The position numbers and the translations under genes were made by a program. The notes beneath the pieces were generated by a model that searched no databases, was not told the DNA's origin, and saw nothing but the letters and a program-made list of their open reading frames with translations. Shown here in pieces: positions 1-8,757 of a DNA stretch of 64,000 bases. Position 1 is the stretch's first letter. Each line of letters opens with the position of its first letter. Location: NCBI GenBank assembly GCA_046351135.1, contig JAXLZA010000002.1, positions 186,001 to 250,000 of the forward strand, written 5' to 3'. This DNA comes from UBA4427 sp046351135 (GTDB lineage Bacteria; Myxococcota_A; UBA9160; UBA4427).

Positions 1-133
1 CGGGGTGTCGGCGAAGACGGATTTCCACCTCGCGCTCGCCGTCGGACGGAACGTCGTGCCCGAGCCGGGCGTGGCGACGCTGATCGCGGTGGGGCTCGTG
101 TTGCTGGGATTCAGGCGCGCGGGCGAGGCTTGA
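1..133 (+). CDS. C-terminus of a PEP-CTERM protein (5' end outside window)
   Basis: The frame is open from the window edge and ends at a TGA at 131-133, leaving about 43 residues. The tail shows the tripartite exosortase sorting signal: VVPEPG, then a hydrophobic stretch of about 16 residues, then an Arg-rich end (FRRAGEA). Such proteins are exported by Sec, cleaved by an exosortase and probably attached to the envelope or matrix. The body of the protein lies outside the window, so its function cannot be told. The gene is convergent with the next PEP-CTERM gene, with 9 bases between their stops. An exosortase is encoded at 57777-58313. Confidence 0.8.
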   Translation, partial: GVSAKTDFHLALAVGRNVVPEPGVATLIAVGLVLLGFRRAGEA

Positions 134-142
134 AACTCGAGC

Positions 143-2857
143 TCAGCGCGGTCCCCCGATCGGATGTCTTCTCGATCCGACGAATGCCAGAGCGACCGCC
201 CCCGCGACGAGCCCCGCGCCGAACGCGGGCTCCGGGGCGCAGATGTTTCCGACGTAGTCGCCGTTCGCGTCCTCCTGGGAGAGGCTGCAGGCTCCGCCGC
301 TGCCGCAGTCGGGATTCGAATGGCAGGGGCGTCCGATCGTCGCGCCGGTCAGGCAGGCGCCGAGCAGCGGGCCGTTCGCGTAGTAGGGGCAGTTGTCGCA
401 GAGGTCCCGGATGCCGTCGCGATCGGTGTCGGGGGGCTGGTTGGCCTGGTTGCTCGGGTCGAGGTTGTGGAAGAACAGGGCCTGACCGGTGCCGACGATG
501 CCGAGGGCGGAGCTGACGCGCCAGGTGCAGCAGTCGACGCCGGTGAAGCCGGGGGTGCCCTGGAAGCGATAGGTGTAGGGGAGCAGGTTCGGATTGACGG
601 GGTTCGGGTTCGTGACCTCGCAGATCCCCGCGATGGGCGTCTGGTAGAGGCCGTCCTGATCGAGGTCGTAGATCCAGCGGAAGTTCTGGGCGGCGTCGAT
701 GAAGGAGACGGTGCCGGCGTTGATCGCTCCGGACTCGTAGACCTCGGTCGGGTAGTAGTCGACGACGAGCGTCGGGGGCGGGCTCGCGGACGGATTCTCG
801 CGGCTCGCGATCTGGATGCCCTGGGTCGCCGGCGAGAAGAGCGTGAAGGGGGATCCCTCGAGCAGGAAGCCGTCGGCCCCGGTGCCGGTCGCGACCATCG
901 TCTGCACCGCGCTCGCGAGGGCGGGCGGTGAGAACGAGACCGGGCCCGGCGTCGCGAGGAGGGTGTCGACGATCGCTGGTCCGCTGCGATCGCCGCCGGG
1001 TGTCGCCCAGGCGCCGAGATTGCGATCGCGGTACAGCCAGTCCACGCCCGATGCGCTGCCCGGCACCCCGTCGAACTCGGAGCCGGCCGCGTCGAGGAAG
1101 CCCTCCTGCCAGGTCGTCTCGACGCTCGCTGCGACGGGGTAGATCGCCAGGCGCTGGGACGAGCCGAAGGGCGCGATGCCCGTGACGCCGAGGGAGAGCG
1201 TCGCGCCCTCGACGACGGCCGTCGGCGGGATCTGCGACGCGAGGTCGAAGGCGATCAGTGCGTTGCGGGCGTACGACGTGAAGACGGAGGTCGTCTTGCG
1301 GCCGGCCCAGAGGAACTGTCCGCGGCCGTCGTTGCCGTCGGGCTGATCGCCGTAGACCACCGAGTCCTTCGACGCCCCGAGCGACACCGTCCGCGACACG
1401 AACGGCGGCGCGACGCTCTGGATCAGCGTTCCGGTCGGCGGCCGCGTCTCGCCGCGGATCACGACGGAGAGCGTCACCGGCGGCCCCGCTGCGCCGAAGT
1501 CGAGCACCCGCACGCGGACGTCGGCCTCCGCATTGGCCCAGTTCGTCGGGCCCGACGCGCAGCGGTAGAGGTCGAGCGAGAGTCGCGCCATGCCCGGGCC
1601 CGGCGGCGAGAAGAGCGAGCTCGCGCAGAGGAAGGCGAAGCCGTTCGAGGGAACCCAGTTCGTCGCTTCGATCTGCAGCTGCACGTCCGGGCGATTCGAG
1701 GGCGGGCGGACCTCGACGACGAGCCCCGGTCGCGTCGGGAGCGTTCCGAGGTCGATCGTGAACGTGCGGGCCGTCGCATCGGCGAGGACGACGTTCGCGT
1801 CCTCGAAGGGCAGCGACAGCTTCGTGAGCCCGTTCGGCGCGGGCACGAACGAAGCCCCGTCCAGCGACGTGAAGCACTGTGCCTCCGCGAAGGTCGTGGC
1901 GGACTGGACGACGACCGTGCCCGACGTCGAGATCGAGAGGCGACCCGCGTGGGCGTTGCAGAGATCGATGGCGAGGTCGACCTGGGCTTGCGGTCGAAGC
2001 TCGGGGGGGAGCGTGAAGGCCGTCGAGAGGGTTCCGCTGCCCATCGCGCCCTTGAAGCGGACGACACCGCCGTCGAGCCGGGCGGCGACGGCGCTCGTCG
2101 CGTAGGGCGCCGGGGTCCAGCCGTTCGCGAGGGCGAGGGTCGTGAAGCCGCTCGAGCTCGGTGCGAACCACGCCCCGTCGAGGGACGTGAAGCACTGGGC
2201 CTCGCCGAAGCTCGTCTCGGACTGGATCGAGACGACTCCGCCGGACGAGACGACGAGTCGGCCCTTGTTGGCGCTGCAGAGGCCGATCGGGACGTAGACG
2301 TCCGTCGGCGGCCGCAGGGCGGGGGGCAGGGTGAAGGCCACGCCCGTCGTGCCCTGCGCGATCGCTCCCTTGAATCGGACGACGCCCCCGACGAGCGCCG
2401 CTGCGGCGCTGCTCGTCGCGAAGGGCGCGTGGGTCCAGCCGTTCGCCAGCGCGAGGGTCGCATAGCCGCTCGCCGACGGGACGAAGCTCGCCCCGTCGAG
2501 GGACGTCCCGCACTGCGCGTCGGCGAAGGCCCCGGGCCGCGCCTGCACGACGACGTCGCCGCTCGGCTGGATCAGCAGTCGTCCCTGGGTCGCGTTGCAG
2601 AGCGAGACCGCCACGTAGACGTTCGTCTCGGGGCGCATCTCGATCGGGAGCGTGAAGGCGAGACCGCTCGTTCCGCCGCTGATCGCGCCGCGAAAGGCGA
2701 CCACGCCGCCGTCGAGAAAGGCGCGGGCCGCGAAGGCGCCGGTCGGTGCGAGGCTCCAGCCGTTCTGCAGGGCGAGGTCGACGGCGGAGGCGCGGCCGGC
2801 GAGGAGCAACGCGAGGACGAGCCCGAGGGCGGCTGTGAAGCGCATGATCCCGGCCAT
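143..2857 (-). CDS. Large secreted PEP-CTERM protein with three tandem ~106-residue repeats
   Basis: The product is 904 residues. ATG at 2857 is chosen because GGGAG lies a few bases upstream and a clean signal peptide follows (residues 1-25, ending RASA). Residues 28-346 are three copies of a repeat opening with LALxNGW and carrying GGVVxFKGA and AQCFTSLDGA motifs, with conserved Cys. The middle (about 350-780) looks like beta-sandwich surface protein. Near the C-terminus is a thrombospondin type-3-like calcium motif (DTDRDGIRDLCDNCP and EDANGDYVGNIC). It is followed by CAPEP, a hydrophobic helix and SRRHP, the exosortase sorting signal. It is probably an envelope-anchored or matrix protein; its ligand is unknown. 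Confidence 0.85.
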   Translation of the reverse strand: MAGIMRFTAALGLVLALLLAGRASAVDLALQNGWSLAPTGAFAARAFLDGGVVAFRGAISGGTSGLAFTLPIEMRPETNVYVAVSLCNATQGRLLIQPSGDVVVQARPGAFADAQCGTSLDGASFVPSASGYATLALANGWTHAPFATSSAAAALVGGVVRFKGAIAQGTTGVAFTLPPALRPPTDVYVPIGLCSANKGRLVVSSGGVVSIQSETSFGEAQCFTSLDGAWFAPSSSGFTTLALANGWTPAPYATSAVAARLDGGVVRFKGAMGSGTLSTAFTLPPELRPQAQVDLAIDLCNAHAGRLSISTSGTVVVQSATTFAEAQCFTSLDGASFVPAPNGLTKLSLPFEDANVVLADATARTFTIDLGTLPTRPGLVVEVRPPSNRPDVQLQIEATNWVPSNGFAFLCASSLFSPPGPGMARLSLDLYRCASGPTNWANAEADVRVRVLDFGAAGPPVTLSVVIRGETRPPTGTLIQSVAPPFVSRTVSLGASKDSVVYGDQPDGNDGRGQFLWAGRKTTSVFTSYARNALIAFDLASQIPPTAVVEGATLSLGVTGIAPFGSSQRLAIYPVAASVETTWQEGFLDAAGSEFDGVPGSASGVDWLYRDRNLGAWATPGGDRSGPAIVDTLLATPGPVSFSPPALASAVQTMVATGTGADGFLLEGSPFTLFSPATQGIQIASRENPSASPPPTLVVDYYPTEVYESGAINAGTVSFIDAAQNFRWIYDLDQDGLYQTPIAGICEVTNPNPVNPNLLPYTYRFQGTPGFTGVDCCTWRVSSALGIVGTGQALFFHNLDPSNQANQPPDTDRDGIRDLCDNCPYYANGPLLGACLTGATIGRPCHSNPDCGSGGACSLSQEDANGDYVGNICAPEPAFGAGLVAGAVALAFVGSRRHPIGGPR
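1820..2776 (-). repeat. Three tandem protein-level repeats (~318 bp each) inside the PEP-CTERM gene
   Basis: Repeats begin at residues 28, 135 and 241 of the product, each opening with LALQNGW or LALANGW. All share a GGVV-RFKGA strand, a FTLPPxLRP turn, an LCxAxxGRL strand and a TSLDGAxF end. Period is about 106-107 residues. The copies are clearly diverged, so this is an old internal duplication. Confidence 0.85.
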
Positions 2858-3161
2858 TTTCGTCTCCCTCGTGCGGTCGGATGATCGCTGCAGCGGTCGA
2901 GTTTGGACAGGCATCCTCCGTCGATGATCCGGATCCGGCTCGGCCCGATCGGGCGTTCGGGGGCCGCTCACGAGAACGAGCCCGGCAAGGAGGCGACAGT
3001 AGGCCCGCGGGGCGAATCCAGTCGATCGAGTGGATCTGTGTCGCCATGTCCCGGAGGTCGCGCCATCGCGCCGGCCGCGGATGCCGCGCGATGTGCATGG
3101 ATCGGTCCGATTCGTGGATCCGGGGTCGGAGTTTCAGCTCGTTGGATCGCGCCGCGGGTAG
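2858..3161. other. Intergenic region between divergent PEP-CTERM genes
   Basis: It holds the ribosome binding site of the minus-strand PEP-CTERM gene at its left end and no convincing gene. The right part lies just upstream of an open frame that begins after a TAG at 3159-3161. I could not identify a signal peptide or a promoter in it. Confidence 0.5.
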
Positions 3162-3221
3162 AATGCGACGAATCCCCGTCCCCTCGAGCCTCCACTCGAC
3201 GTCGACTGCGCGCCCGAGGTC

Positions 3222-3650
3222 GTGACGTGCAGTGTGAGGGGGCCGCTTGATCCATCCGTCGGGACGGTCTTCGCGGGACCGTCGAACGTCGTGACCGCCA
3301 ACGCCCTCCTGACGCTTCACGGAAGCGCGATCACGTCGTTCGAGGACCTCATCAATGGTCTCGCCGCCGATCCGGTGGATGGGGATCTCCGGATTCGCAT
3401 CGCCGATCAGGTCGAGCTCCTGTTTCGGGGCGTGGGTGCCGCGGACGGAGCCCTGACCCGACTCGATCCGAACTTCAGCGTTCCGGGCGACGTGACGCTG
3501 GACATCGATGTCCGCTTCCCCGTACAGATGCAGGGCATGCAGCTCGACGTATCGGTGGCCTCGCCCTTGCCCGAGCCGGGGCTCACCCTGCTGCTCGGCT
3601 CCGGTGTCGGCGCCCTGGTCGCCCTGCCACGTCGGCGCATGCGGTCCTGA
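3222..3650 (+). CDS. Small PEP-CTERM protein, probably 5'-truncated
   Basis: The 142-residue frame (GTG start at 3222; frame open from 3162) ends in PLPEPG, a hydrophobic segment and PRRRMRS, a classic exosortase sorting signal. There is no signal peptide, no good ribosome binding site and no in-frame start that would add one, because a stop sits at 3159-3161. An exosortase substrate must be exported, so the gene is most likely the 3' part of a longer gene that lost its front by deletion or frameshift. It could instead be an untranslated relic. Nothing in the body suggests a specific activity. Confidence 0.5.
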   Translation: MTCSVRGPLDPSVGTVFAGPSNVVTANALLTLHGSAITSFEDLINGLAADPVDGDLRIRIADQVELLFRGVGAADGALTRLDPNFSVPGDVTLDIDVRFPVQMQGMQLDVSVASPLPEPGLTLLLGSGVGALVALPRRRMRS

Positions 3651-3873
3651 TTCGGAAGCGCGCCTCCGGCGCGATCCGGCCCATCGATCCTCGTCATCGC
3701 GGTCCGCGAATCGGACGCCGGGCCCGGCGCGGGACGGGCTCCTGTGCGAGCCTGCCCCGCGCTCGAGTCCACCGGGGCCGGCCACCGGCGGACGAGGCCG
3801 CGCCGACCCGCACCCTTGGACGAATGCACGCAGGGAAGCCGAAACGAGAGAAGAGCAGGAGGTGCCCGCCGCC

Positions 3874-4335
3874 ATGTCCGAGCCGAGATCCGGATCCCCC
3901 GAAGCCCTCGAAGCGAAGAAGGCGACCGTCCTCAGGATGTGGAAGGCGCTCGCCGACTTCGACTTCCCGACCCTCGAGAGCTGCCTCCATCCCGAGGTCC
4001 ACTACGAGGACGTCCCGACCGACGACCCCGGCGCCCGCGGCCCGAAGAACGTCACGAAGCGCCTCTCGATCGCCTGGAACCACCTCGCGAAGCAGGAGCA
4101 GATCACCCACCACATCGCCGCCGAAGGCGACTTCGTCTTCCTCGACCACACCGAGATCTGGACCTTCAAGTCCGGCGAGAAGGCGCAGCACCGCTTCTGC
4201 ACCTTCCACGCGCTGCGCGACGGGAAGGTCGTGCAGTGGAGCGACTTCTGGGACGTCGGCCGCTTCGTCGGCCAGTTCCCGAAGTGGTTCCTCGAAGAGA
4301 TGGCGAAGAGCCGGGCCGAGGACTTCGCGGGCTGA
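3874..4335 (+). CDS. SnoaL-like / NTF2-fold protein
   Basis: The 153-residue product has the size and pattern of the SnoaL/NTF2-like superfamily: an N-terminal helix (VLRMWKALADFDFPTLESCL), then HPEVHYEDVPTDDP, then strands with the DHTEIWTF and RFCTFHALRDGKV motifs. The family includes limonene-epoxide-hydrolase-like enzymes, polyketide cyclases and plain binding proteins, so activity cannot be assigned. AGGAGG at 3857-3862 supports ATG 3874, with 11 bases between. It stands alone between a PEP-CTERM gene and the MoxR/Bat operon. Such proteins often accompany P450 and amidohydrolase pathways, which also occur in this window, but not next to this gene. Confidence 0.75.
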   Translation: MSEPRSGSPEALEAKKATVLRMWKALADFDFPTLESCLHPEVHYEDVPTDDPGARGPKNVTKRLSIAWNHLAKQEQITHHIAAEGDFVFLDHTEIWTFKSGEKAQHRFCTFHALRDGKVVQWSDFWDVGRFVGQFPKWFLEEMAKSRAEDFAG

Positions 4336-4561
4336 GGGCCGGGCCCGTCGGCGCAGGGCTCGGGGGGAGGGCCCGGGGCCGAGTTGCGCACGGCCTGCCG
4401 GAGAGGCTCCGTCCCGGGGCGTCGTCCCGGGGCGAACCATGCGACCGCGGAGGGTGTCGGGGCGCTTGATCCGGCCCCTTCGGGCGCCATAATCCGGCGC
4501 CGCGCGGCGCGCGCCGGAGCCCCGGCGCGGCCGGGCCCCGTTCGATCCAAGGAGGTCGCCC

Positions 4562-5545
4562 ATGAGCGAGAGCATCGAGGCGCAGATCGCGGAGCACACG
4601 CGGGTCTGCAACGCATTGATCGCCGAGGTCGGCAAGGTCGTCGTCGGCCAGGAGCCGATGATCACGCGGCTCCTGATCGGCCTGCTGACCGGGGGCCACG
4701 TCCTGCTCGAGGGCGTCCCGGGCCTCGCCAAGACCCTCACGATCCGCAGCCTCGCGAAGGCGATCGACACGGGCTTCTCCCGCATCCAGTTCACCCCGGA
4801 CATGCTCCCCGCCGACGTGATCGGGACCGAGATCTTCAATCCCCGGGAAGGGACCTACAGCATCAAGCGCGGTCCGCTCTTCTCGAACCTGATCCTCGCC
4901 GACGAGATCAATCGCGCCCCGGCCAAGGTCCAGGCGGCGCTGCTCGAGGCGATGCAGGAGCGGCAGGTCACGATCGGCGACACGACCTTTCCCTTCGAGG
5001 AGCCCTTCCTCGTGCTCGCGACCCAGAATCCGATCGACCAGGAGGGGACCTATCCGCTCCCCGAGGCGCAGGTCGATCGCTTCATGCTGAAGGTCGTCGT
5101 CGGCTACCCGTCGAAGGAGGACGAGCGCAAGATCGTCGATCGCATGGCCTCGGGGCAGCCCGAGCCCGTCGTCCACAAGGTCGCGAGCCCGGGCCAGATC
5201 CTCGCGGCACGCAAGGCGGTGGAGAAGATCTTCATCGACGACAAGGTCAAGAACTACGTCGTCGACCTCGTCCACGCGACCCGCGATCCCAAGGCCGCCG
5301 GCATCCACGATCTCGAGGGCATGATCGAGATGGGCGCCTCGCCCCGCGCCTCCCTGTATCTGACCAAGGCCGCCAAGGCGAATGCCTTCCTCCAGGGCCG
5401 AAGCTATGCGACGCCCCACGACGTGAAGGCCCTCGCCCTCGACGTCCTGCGCCACCGCGTCGCCGTGACCTACGAGGCGGAGGCGGAGGGCCGGAAGAGC
5501 GAGGACGTGATCGAGCGGATCCTCGCCGGCGTGCTCGTCCCGTGA
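4562..5545 (+). CDS. moxR: MoxR-family AAA+ ATPase
   Basis: This 327-residue protein is a full-length MoxR ATPase. Walker A is GVPGLAKT at residues 51-58, Walker B is LILADEIN at about 110-117, and sensor 1 is LATQNP near 152-157. A perfect AAGGAGG precedes ATG 4562. MoxR proteins act as chaperone-like ATPases that work with von Willebrand factor A proteins. Here it is the first gene of a six-gene operon with a DUF58 protein and Bat-type VWA proteins, with only 22 bases to the next gene. The inferred role is maturation or assembly of the Bat membrane complex under oxidative or envelope stress. Confidence 0.95.
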   Translation: MSESIEAQIAEHTRVCNALIAEVGKVVVGQEPMITRLLIGLLTGGHVLLEGVPGLAKTLTIRSLAKAIDTGFSRIQFTPDMLPADVIGTEIFNPREGTYSIKRGPLFSNLILADEINRAPAKVQAALLEAMQERQVTIGDTTFPFEEPFLVLATQNPIDQEGTYPLPEAQVDRFMLKVVVGYPSKEDERKIVDRMASGQPEPVVHKVASPGQILAARKAVEKIFIDDKVKNYVVDLVHATRDPKAAGIHDLEGMIEMGASPRASLYLTKAAKANAFLQGRSYATPHDVKALALDVLRHRVAVTYEAEAEGRKSEDVIERILAGVLVP

Positions 5546-5567
5546 CACGTTAGGCGGTCTTCGACCC

Positions 5568-6635
5568 ATGCTCGCCAGCGAGATCCTCCGCCGCGTCCGC
5601 GAGATCCAGGTGCGCACCGGCCGCCAGGTGGCCGACGTGCTGGCGGGGGAGTACGTCTCGGTCTTCAAGGGGCGCGGCGTCGAGTTCGACGAGGTCCGCC
5701 CCTACGTCCCAGGCGACGACGTCCGCACGATCGACTGGAACGTGACGGCGCGCATGGGCGCCCCCTACATCAAGCGCTACGTCGAGGAGCGCCAGCTGAC
5801 GCTCATGCTGATGGCCGACGTGTCGGCGTCGCAGGACTACGGCTCGGGGGCGAGGAGCAAGCGGGAGGCGACGGCGGAGCTGTGTGCGCTGCTCGCCTTC
5901 TCGGCGACCCGCAACGACGACAAGGTCGGGCTCGCGCTCTTCCACGGCGAGATCGAGCAGTACATCCCGCCGCGAAAGGGCCAGCGCCACGCCCTGCGCG
6001 TCGTGCGCGAGGTGCTCGCGCACGGGACGCGCGCCACGTCGACGGAGACGTCTGCGGCGGGAGGCGGGCTCATCGGCTTCCTGCGCGGGCTCGGCGGTGG
6101 CCTCGGCGGAGGGCGGGGCGCTGTGCGCGGCTCGGCCCCGCTCGGTGCCGGCGCGCCGGGGCTCGCGGCGCGCGGTCTCGGCGCGGGGCTCGCGCTCGGG
6201 CGTCGCCCCCGCTCACCGCGGCAGGCGACGGATCTCCGCCACGCCCTCGACTTCCTGATGCGCGTCACGAAGCGGCGCACGATCTGCTTCGTCGTCTCCG
6301 ACTTCCTCGACGAGGGCTTCGAGCGCGCGCTCGTGACCGCGAATCGCAAGCACGACGTGATCGCCGTGCTGGTCACGGACCCGGCGGAGCTCGCGGTGCC
6401 CGACGTCGGGCTCGTCACCCTGCGCGACGCCGAGACCGGGGCGACACGGGTCGTCGACACGGGATCGAAGAGCTTCCGCGAGACGGTGAAGCCCATCGCG
6501 GCCGAGCGCGCGAAGGGGCTGGAGCGCCGCCTGCGATCGCTCGGCATCGACTTCATCCACGTCGACGCGAGCGGCGACGTCGTCGAGCCCCTCGTGCGCT
6601 TCTTCCGGATGCGCGAGCGGAGGACGCGGCGATGA
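5568..6635 (+). CDS. DUF58 domain protein of the MoxR/Bat operon
   Basis: The 355-residue product shows the DUF58 core: GRGVEFDEVRPYVPGDDVR, TIDWNVTARM and YVEERQLTLMLMADVSAS at residues 35-88. The C-terminal half is a VWA-like fold (TICFVVSDF, VIAVLVTDPAE). A Gly/Ala/Arg-rich insert of about 45 residues (near residues 165-215) separates the halves; I read it as a flexible linker peculiar to this lineage. DUF58 proteins are routinely encoded next to moxR and are thought to be partners or substrates of the ATPase. Its TGA overlaps the next ATG (ATGA), so the two are translationally coupled. Confidence 0.9.
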   Translation: MLASEILRRVREIQVRTGRQVADVLAGEYVSVFKGRGVEFDEVRPYVPGDDVRTIDWNVTARMGAPYIKRYVEERQLTLMLMADVSASQDYGSGARSKREATAELCALLAFSATRNDDKVGLALFHGEIEQYIPPRKGQRHALRVVREVLAHGTRATSTETSAAGGGLIGFLRGLGGGLGGGRGAVRGSAPLGAGAPGLAARGLGAGLALGRRPRSPRQATDLRHALDFLMRVTKRRTICFVVSDFLDEGFERALVTANRKHDVIAVLVTDPAELAVPDVGLVTLRDAETGATRVVDTGSKSFRETVKPIAAERAKGLERRLRSLGIDFIHVDASGDVVEPLVRFFRMRERRTRR

Positions 6636-7723
6636 GCGCAGGATGGCGAAGGGCAGGCGGGCCCGCGGCGCTCCTCGCGGCGATCGCGGCCGCTGCGTCG
6701 CTCGGAGCGATCGCATCGATCGCATCGATCACGTCCGGTCTCGCGGCGGTCCTCGCACCGCGCGCGGCCTCGGCCGCATCGGCGGCCGGCGCGGGCGACG
6801 AGGCCGAGGCCATCGAGCGCCACTACGAGCAGGGGCCGGTCGCGGTCGAGCTCGCGGTGCGGCCGGCGCATCCGCGCATCGGCGACGTCGTCGAGCTGCG
6901 CCTCGAGGCCCGGGCCGAGCCCGGCGTCGAGCTGCTGATGCCCGAGTTCGGCGAAGCCCTCGGGCGCTTCGAGATCGTCGACTTCGCCCCGAGCGAGAGC
7001 CAGGAGCCCGACGGCAGCAGCCGGGCGCGTCAGGTCTACCGGCTGCAGCCGAAGCGCTCGGGCCGGCAGTCGATCCCGGCGCTGCGGGTCGAGTTCGTCG
7101 ATCGGCGTCCAGGCCAGAAGCCCGCGCCCGAAGGCGAGGACGCCTACGAGCTCCTGACCGAGCGGGTCGCCCTCGACGTCGCGACGATCCTCGCCGCCGA
7201 CGCCCCGCTCGAGCTGCGCCCGGCCCACGGCGATCTCGGGCCCCGGCGCTTCCCGGACGTGCCGGTCTGGGCGTGGGTCGTGGGGGGGCTCGCCGTGCTC
7301 GCCGCCGCCGCGCCCTTCCTCTGGCGCGCGTGGGTCGCGAGCCAGGCGCGTCGCCGCCAGCGCAGCGCCTACGAGATCGCGCGCAGCGAGCTCGACGCGC
7401 TGCTCGCGAAGGGGCGGCCCGACGCCGAGGCCCTCGACGCCTTCTACGTCGAGCTCTCGCTGATCGTGCGCCGCTATCTCGAGAACCGCTTCGCCCTGCG
7501 CTCGCCGGAGCTCACGACCGAGGAGTTCCTGAACGAGATGGGCCGCTCGCCCGACCTCGCACGCTCGCACCAGCAGCTCCTGCGCGACTTCCTGGTCCAG
7601 GCCGACCTGGTCAAGTTCGCGGGCTACCGGCCCGAGGCGTCGGTCGTCGGCCAGTCGATCGCCGCCGCCGAGCGCTTCCTCGAGGACACGCGCCACCTCG
7701 TCCGGATCGGAGGCGAGCCGTGA
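6632..7723 (+). CDS. BatD-like N-terminal domain plus DUF4381 membrane protein
   Basis: The 363-residue product starts at an ATG overlapping the DUF58 stop. It has a signal peptide or anchor (residues about 8-50), a periplasmic beta-sandwich (VAVELAVRPAHPRIGDVVEL) like the oxygen-tolerance BatD domain, and one transmembrane helix (VWAWVVGGLAVLAAAAPFLW). The cytoplasmic C-terminal part carries the DUF4381 signature (IVRRYLENRF, ELTTEEFL). DUF4381 proteins sit between DUF58 and VWA genes in Bat-type operons. It is probably a membrane subunit linking a periplasmic sensor domain to the MoxR/VWA machinery. The GTGA overlap with the next gene shows coupling. Confidence 0.85.
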   Translation: MSAGWRRAGGPAALLAAIAAAASLGAIASIASITSGLAAVLAPRAASAASAAGAGDEAEAIERHYEQGPVAVELAVRPAHPRIGDVVELRLEARAEPGVELLMPEFGEALGRFEIVDFAPSESQEPDGSSRARQVYRLQPKRSGRQSIPALRVEFVDRRPGQKPAPEGEDAYELLTERVALDVATILAADAPLELRPAHGDLGPRRFPDVPVWAWVVGGLAVLAAAAPFLWRAWVASQARRRQRSAYEIARSELDALLAKGRPDAEALDAFYVELSLIVRRYLENRFALRSPELTTEEFLNEMGRSPDLARSHQQLLRDFLVQADLVKFAGYRPEASVVGQSIAAAERFLEDTRHLVRIGGEP

Positions 7724-8757
7724 TCGACCTCGGTCGCGTCGAGTGGACGCAGCCCCTCTTCCTGCTCACCGCGCTCCTCGCGCCCTTCGTCTTCGCGAGC
7801 GCGAACGCGCGGCGGGCGAGCGTCGTCTTCTCGAGCCTCGCCCTCGTGTCCGGGGGAAGGCGCTCCCTGCGCGAGCGGCTCGCATGGCTGCCGGCGGCGC
7901 TGCTCGCGCTCGCGACGGTGGCCCTCGCGGTGGCCCTCGCCGGGCCGCGCACGGGCAATGCGGTGTCGGAGGTCGAGCGGGAGGGCATCGCGATCGCGGT
8001 CGTCGTCGACCGCTCGGGCTCGATGGACGCGCGGGACTTCGTGGAGGGCGATCTCGGGACGAGCCGGCTCGACGTCGTCAAGCGCATCTTCAAGGACTTC
8101 GTGACGGGGGAGGGCAATTTCGGCGAGGGTCGCCCGGACGACCTGATCGGGATCGTCGCCTTCGCGCGCTATGCGGACAGCCTCTGCCCCCTGACCCTCG
8201 ACCACGGCAGCGTGCTCGCGATCCTCGACGAGCTCGCGACGCCGGAGGAGCCCGACGAGGACGGGACGGCGATCGGGGACGGCCTCGCCCTCGCGGTCGA
8301 GCGGCTGCGGCGCCAGGAGACGACCTCGAAGATCGTGATCCTCCTGACCGACGGCGTCGCGAACGCCGGCGACGTCGAGCCCCTCGAGGCGGCGGCGCTC
8401 GCCGCGGAGTTCGGCATCAAGGTCTACACGATCGGCGCGGGCTACGACGGCTTCGCGCCCTTCCCGGTCCGGCGCGCGGACGGCGGCGTCTCGCTCCAGC
8501 GCGTGCGCGTCGAGATCGACGAGGCGACCCTGCGCGAGATCGCCGAGAAGAGTGGTGGACGTTATTTCCACGCCACCGACGAGGACGGGCTCCGGGAGGT
8601 CGTCGCCGAGATCGGACGCCTCGAGCGCAGCAAGGTCGCCGAGCTCCGCTACCTCGAGTACGAGTACCACTATCGCCCCCTCGTCGCGGCCGCCCTCGCT
8701 GCGACGGCGCTCTCGGTCCTGCTCTCGAGCACCTGGCTGCGGAGGCTCCCCGCATGA
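7720..8757 (+). CDS. batA: BatA-like membrane-anchored VWA protein
   Basis: GTG 7720 overlaps the preceding TGA; this start gives 345 residues with the usual N-terminal BatA form (WTQPLFLLTALLAP). Two N-terminal membrane helices are followed by a VWA domain whose MIDAS motif is DRSGSMD near residue 94, and by the second metal loop in DGTAIGDGLALAV. A C-terminal membrane helix (LVAAALAATALSVLL) ends the protein. VWA domains with intact DxSxS bind Mg2+ and protein partners. With MoxR and the following BatB-like protein it should form a membrane complex. The stop overlaps the next ATG. Confidence 0.9.
   Translation: MIDLGRVEWTQPLFLLTALLAPFVFASANARRASVVFSSLALVSGGRRSLRERLAWLPAALLALATVALAVALAGPRTGNAVSEVEREGIAIAVVVDRSGSMDARDFVEGDLGTSRLDVVKRIFKDFVTGEGNFGEGRPDDLIGIVAFARYADSLCPLTLDHGSVLAILDELATPEEPDEDGTAIGDGLALAVERLRRQETTSKIVILLTDGVANAGDVEPLEAAALAAEFGIKVYTIGAGYDGFAPFPVRRADGGVSLQRVRVEIDEATLREIAEKSGGRYFHATDEDGLREVVAEIGRLERSKVAELRYLEYEYHYRPLVAAALAATALSVLLSSTWLRRLPA

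Noticed and set aside
111..3875. Very long Arg/Pro/Ala-rich open frame on the minus strand
   Set aside because: It is a shadow of the PEP-CTERM gene and of neighbouring genes in GC-rich DNA; its composition is unlike a folded protein and it crosses two plus-strand genes.
4336..4561. GC-rich inverted and direct repeats (TCCCGGGGCG twice) before the MoxR gene
   Set aside because: Short and low in complexity; such words arise often at this base composition and no regulatory pattern is visible.
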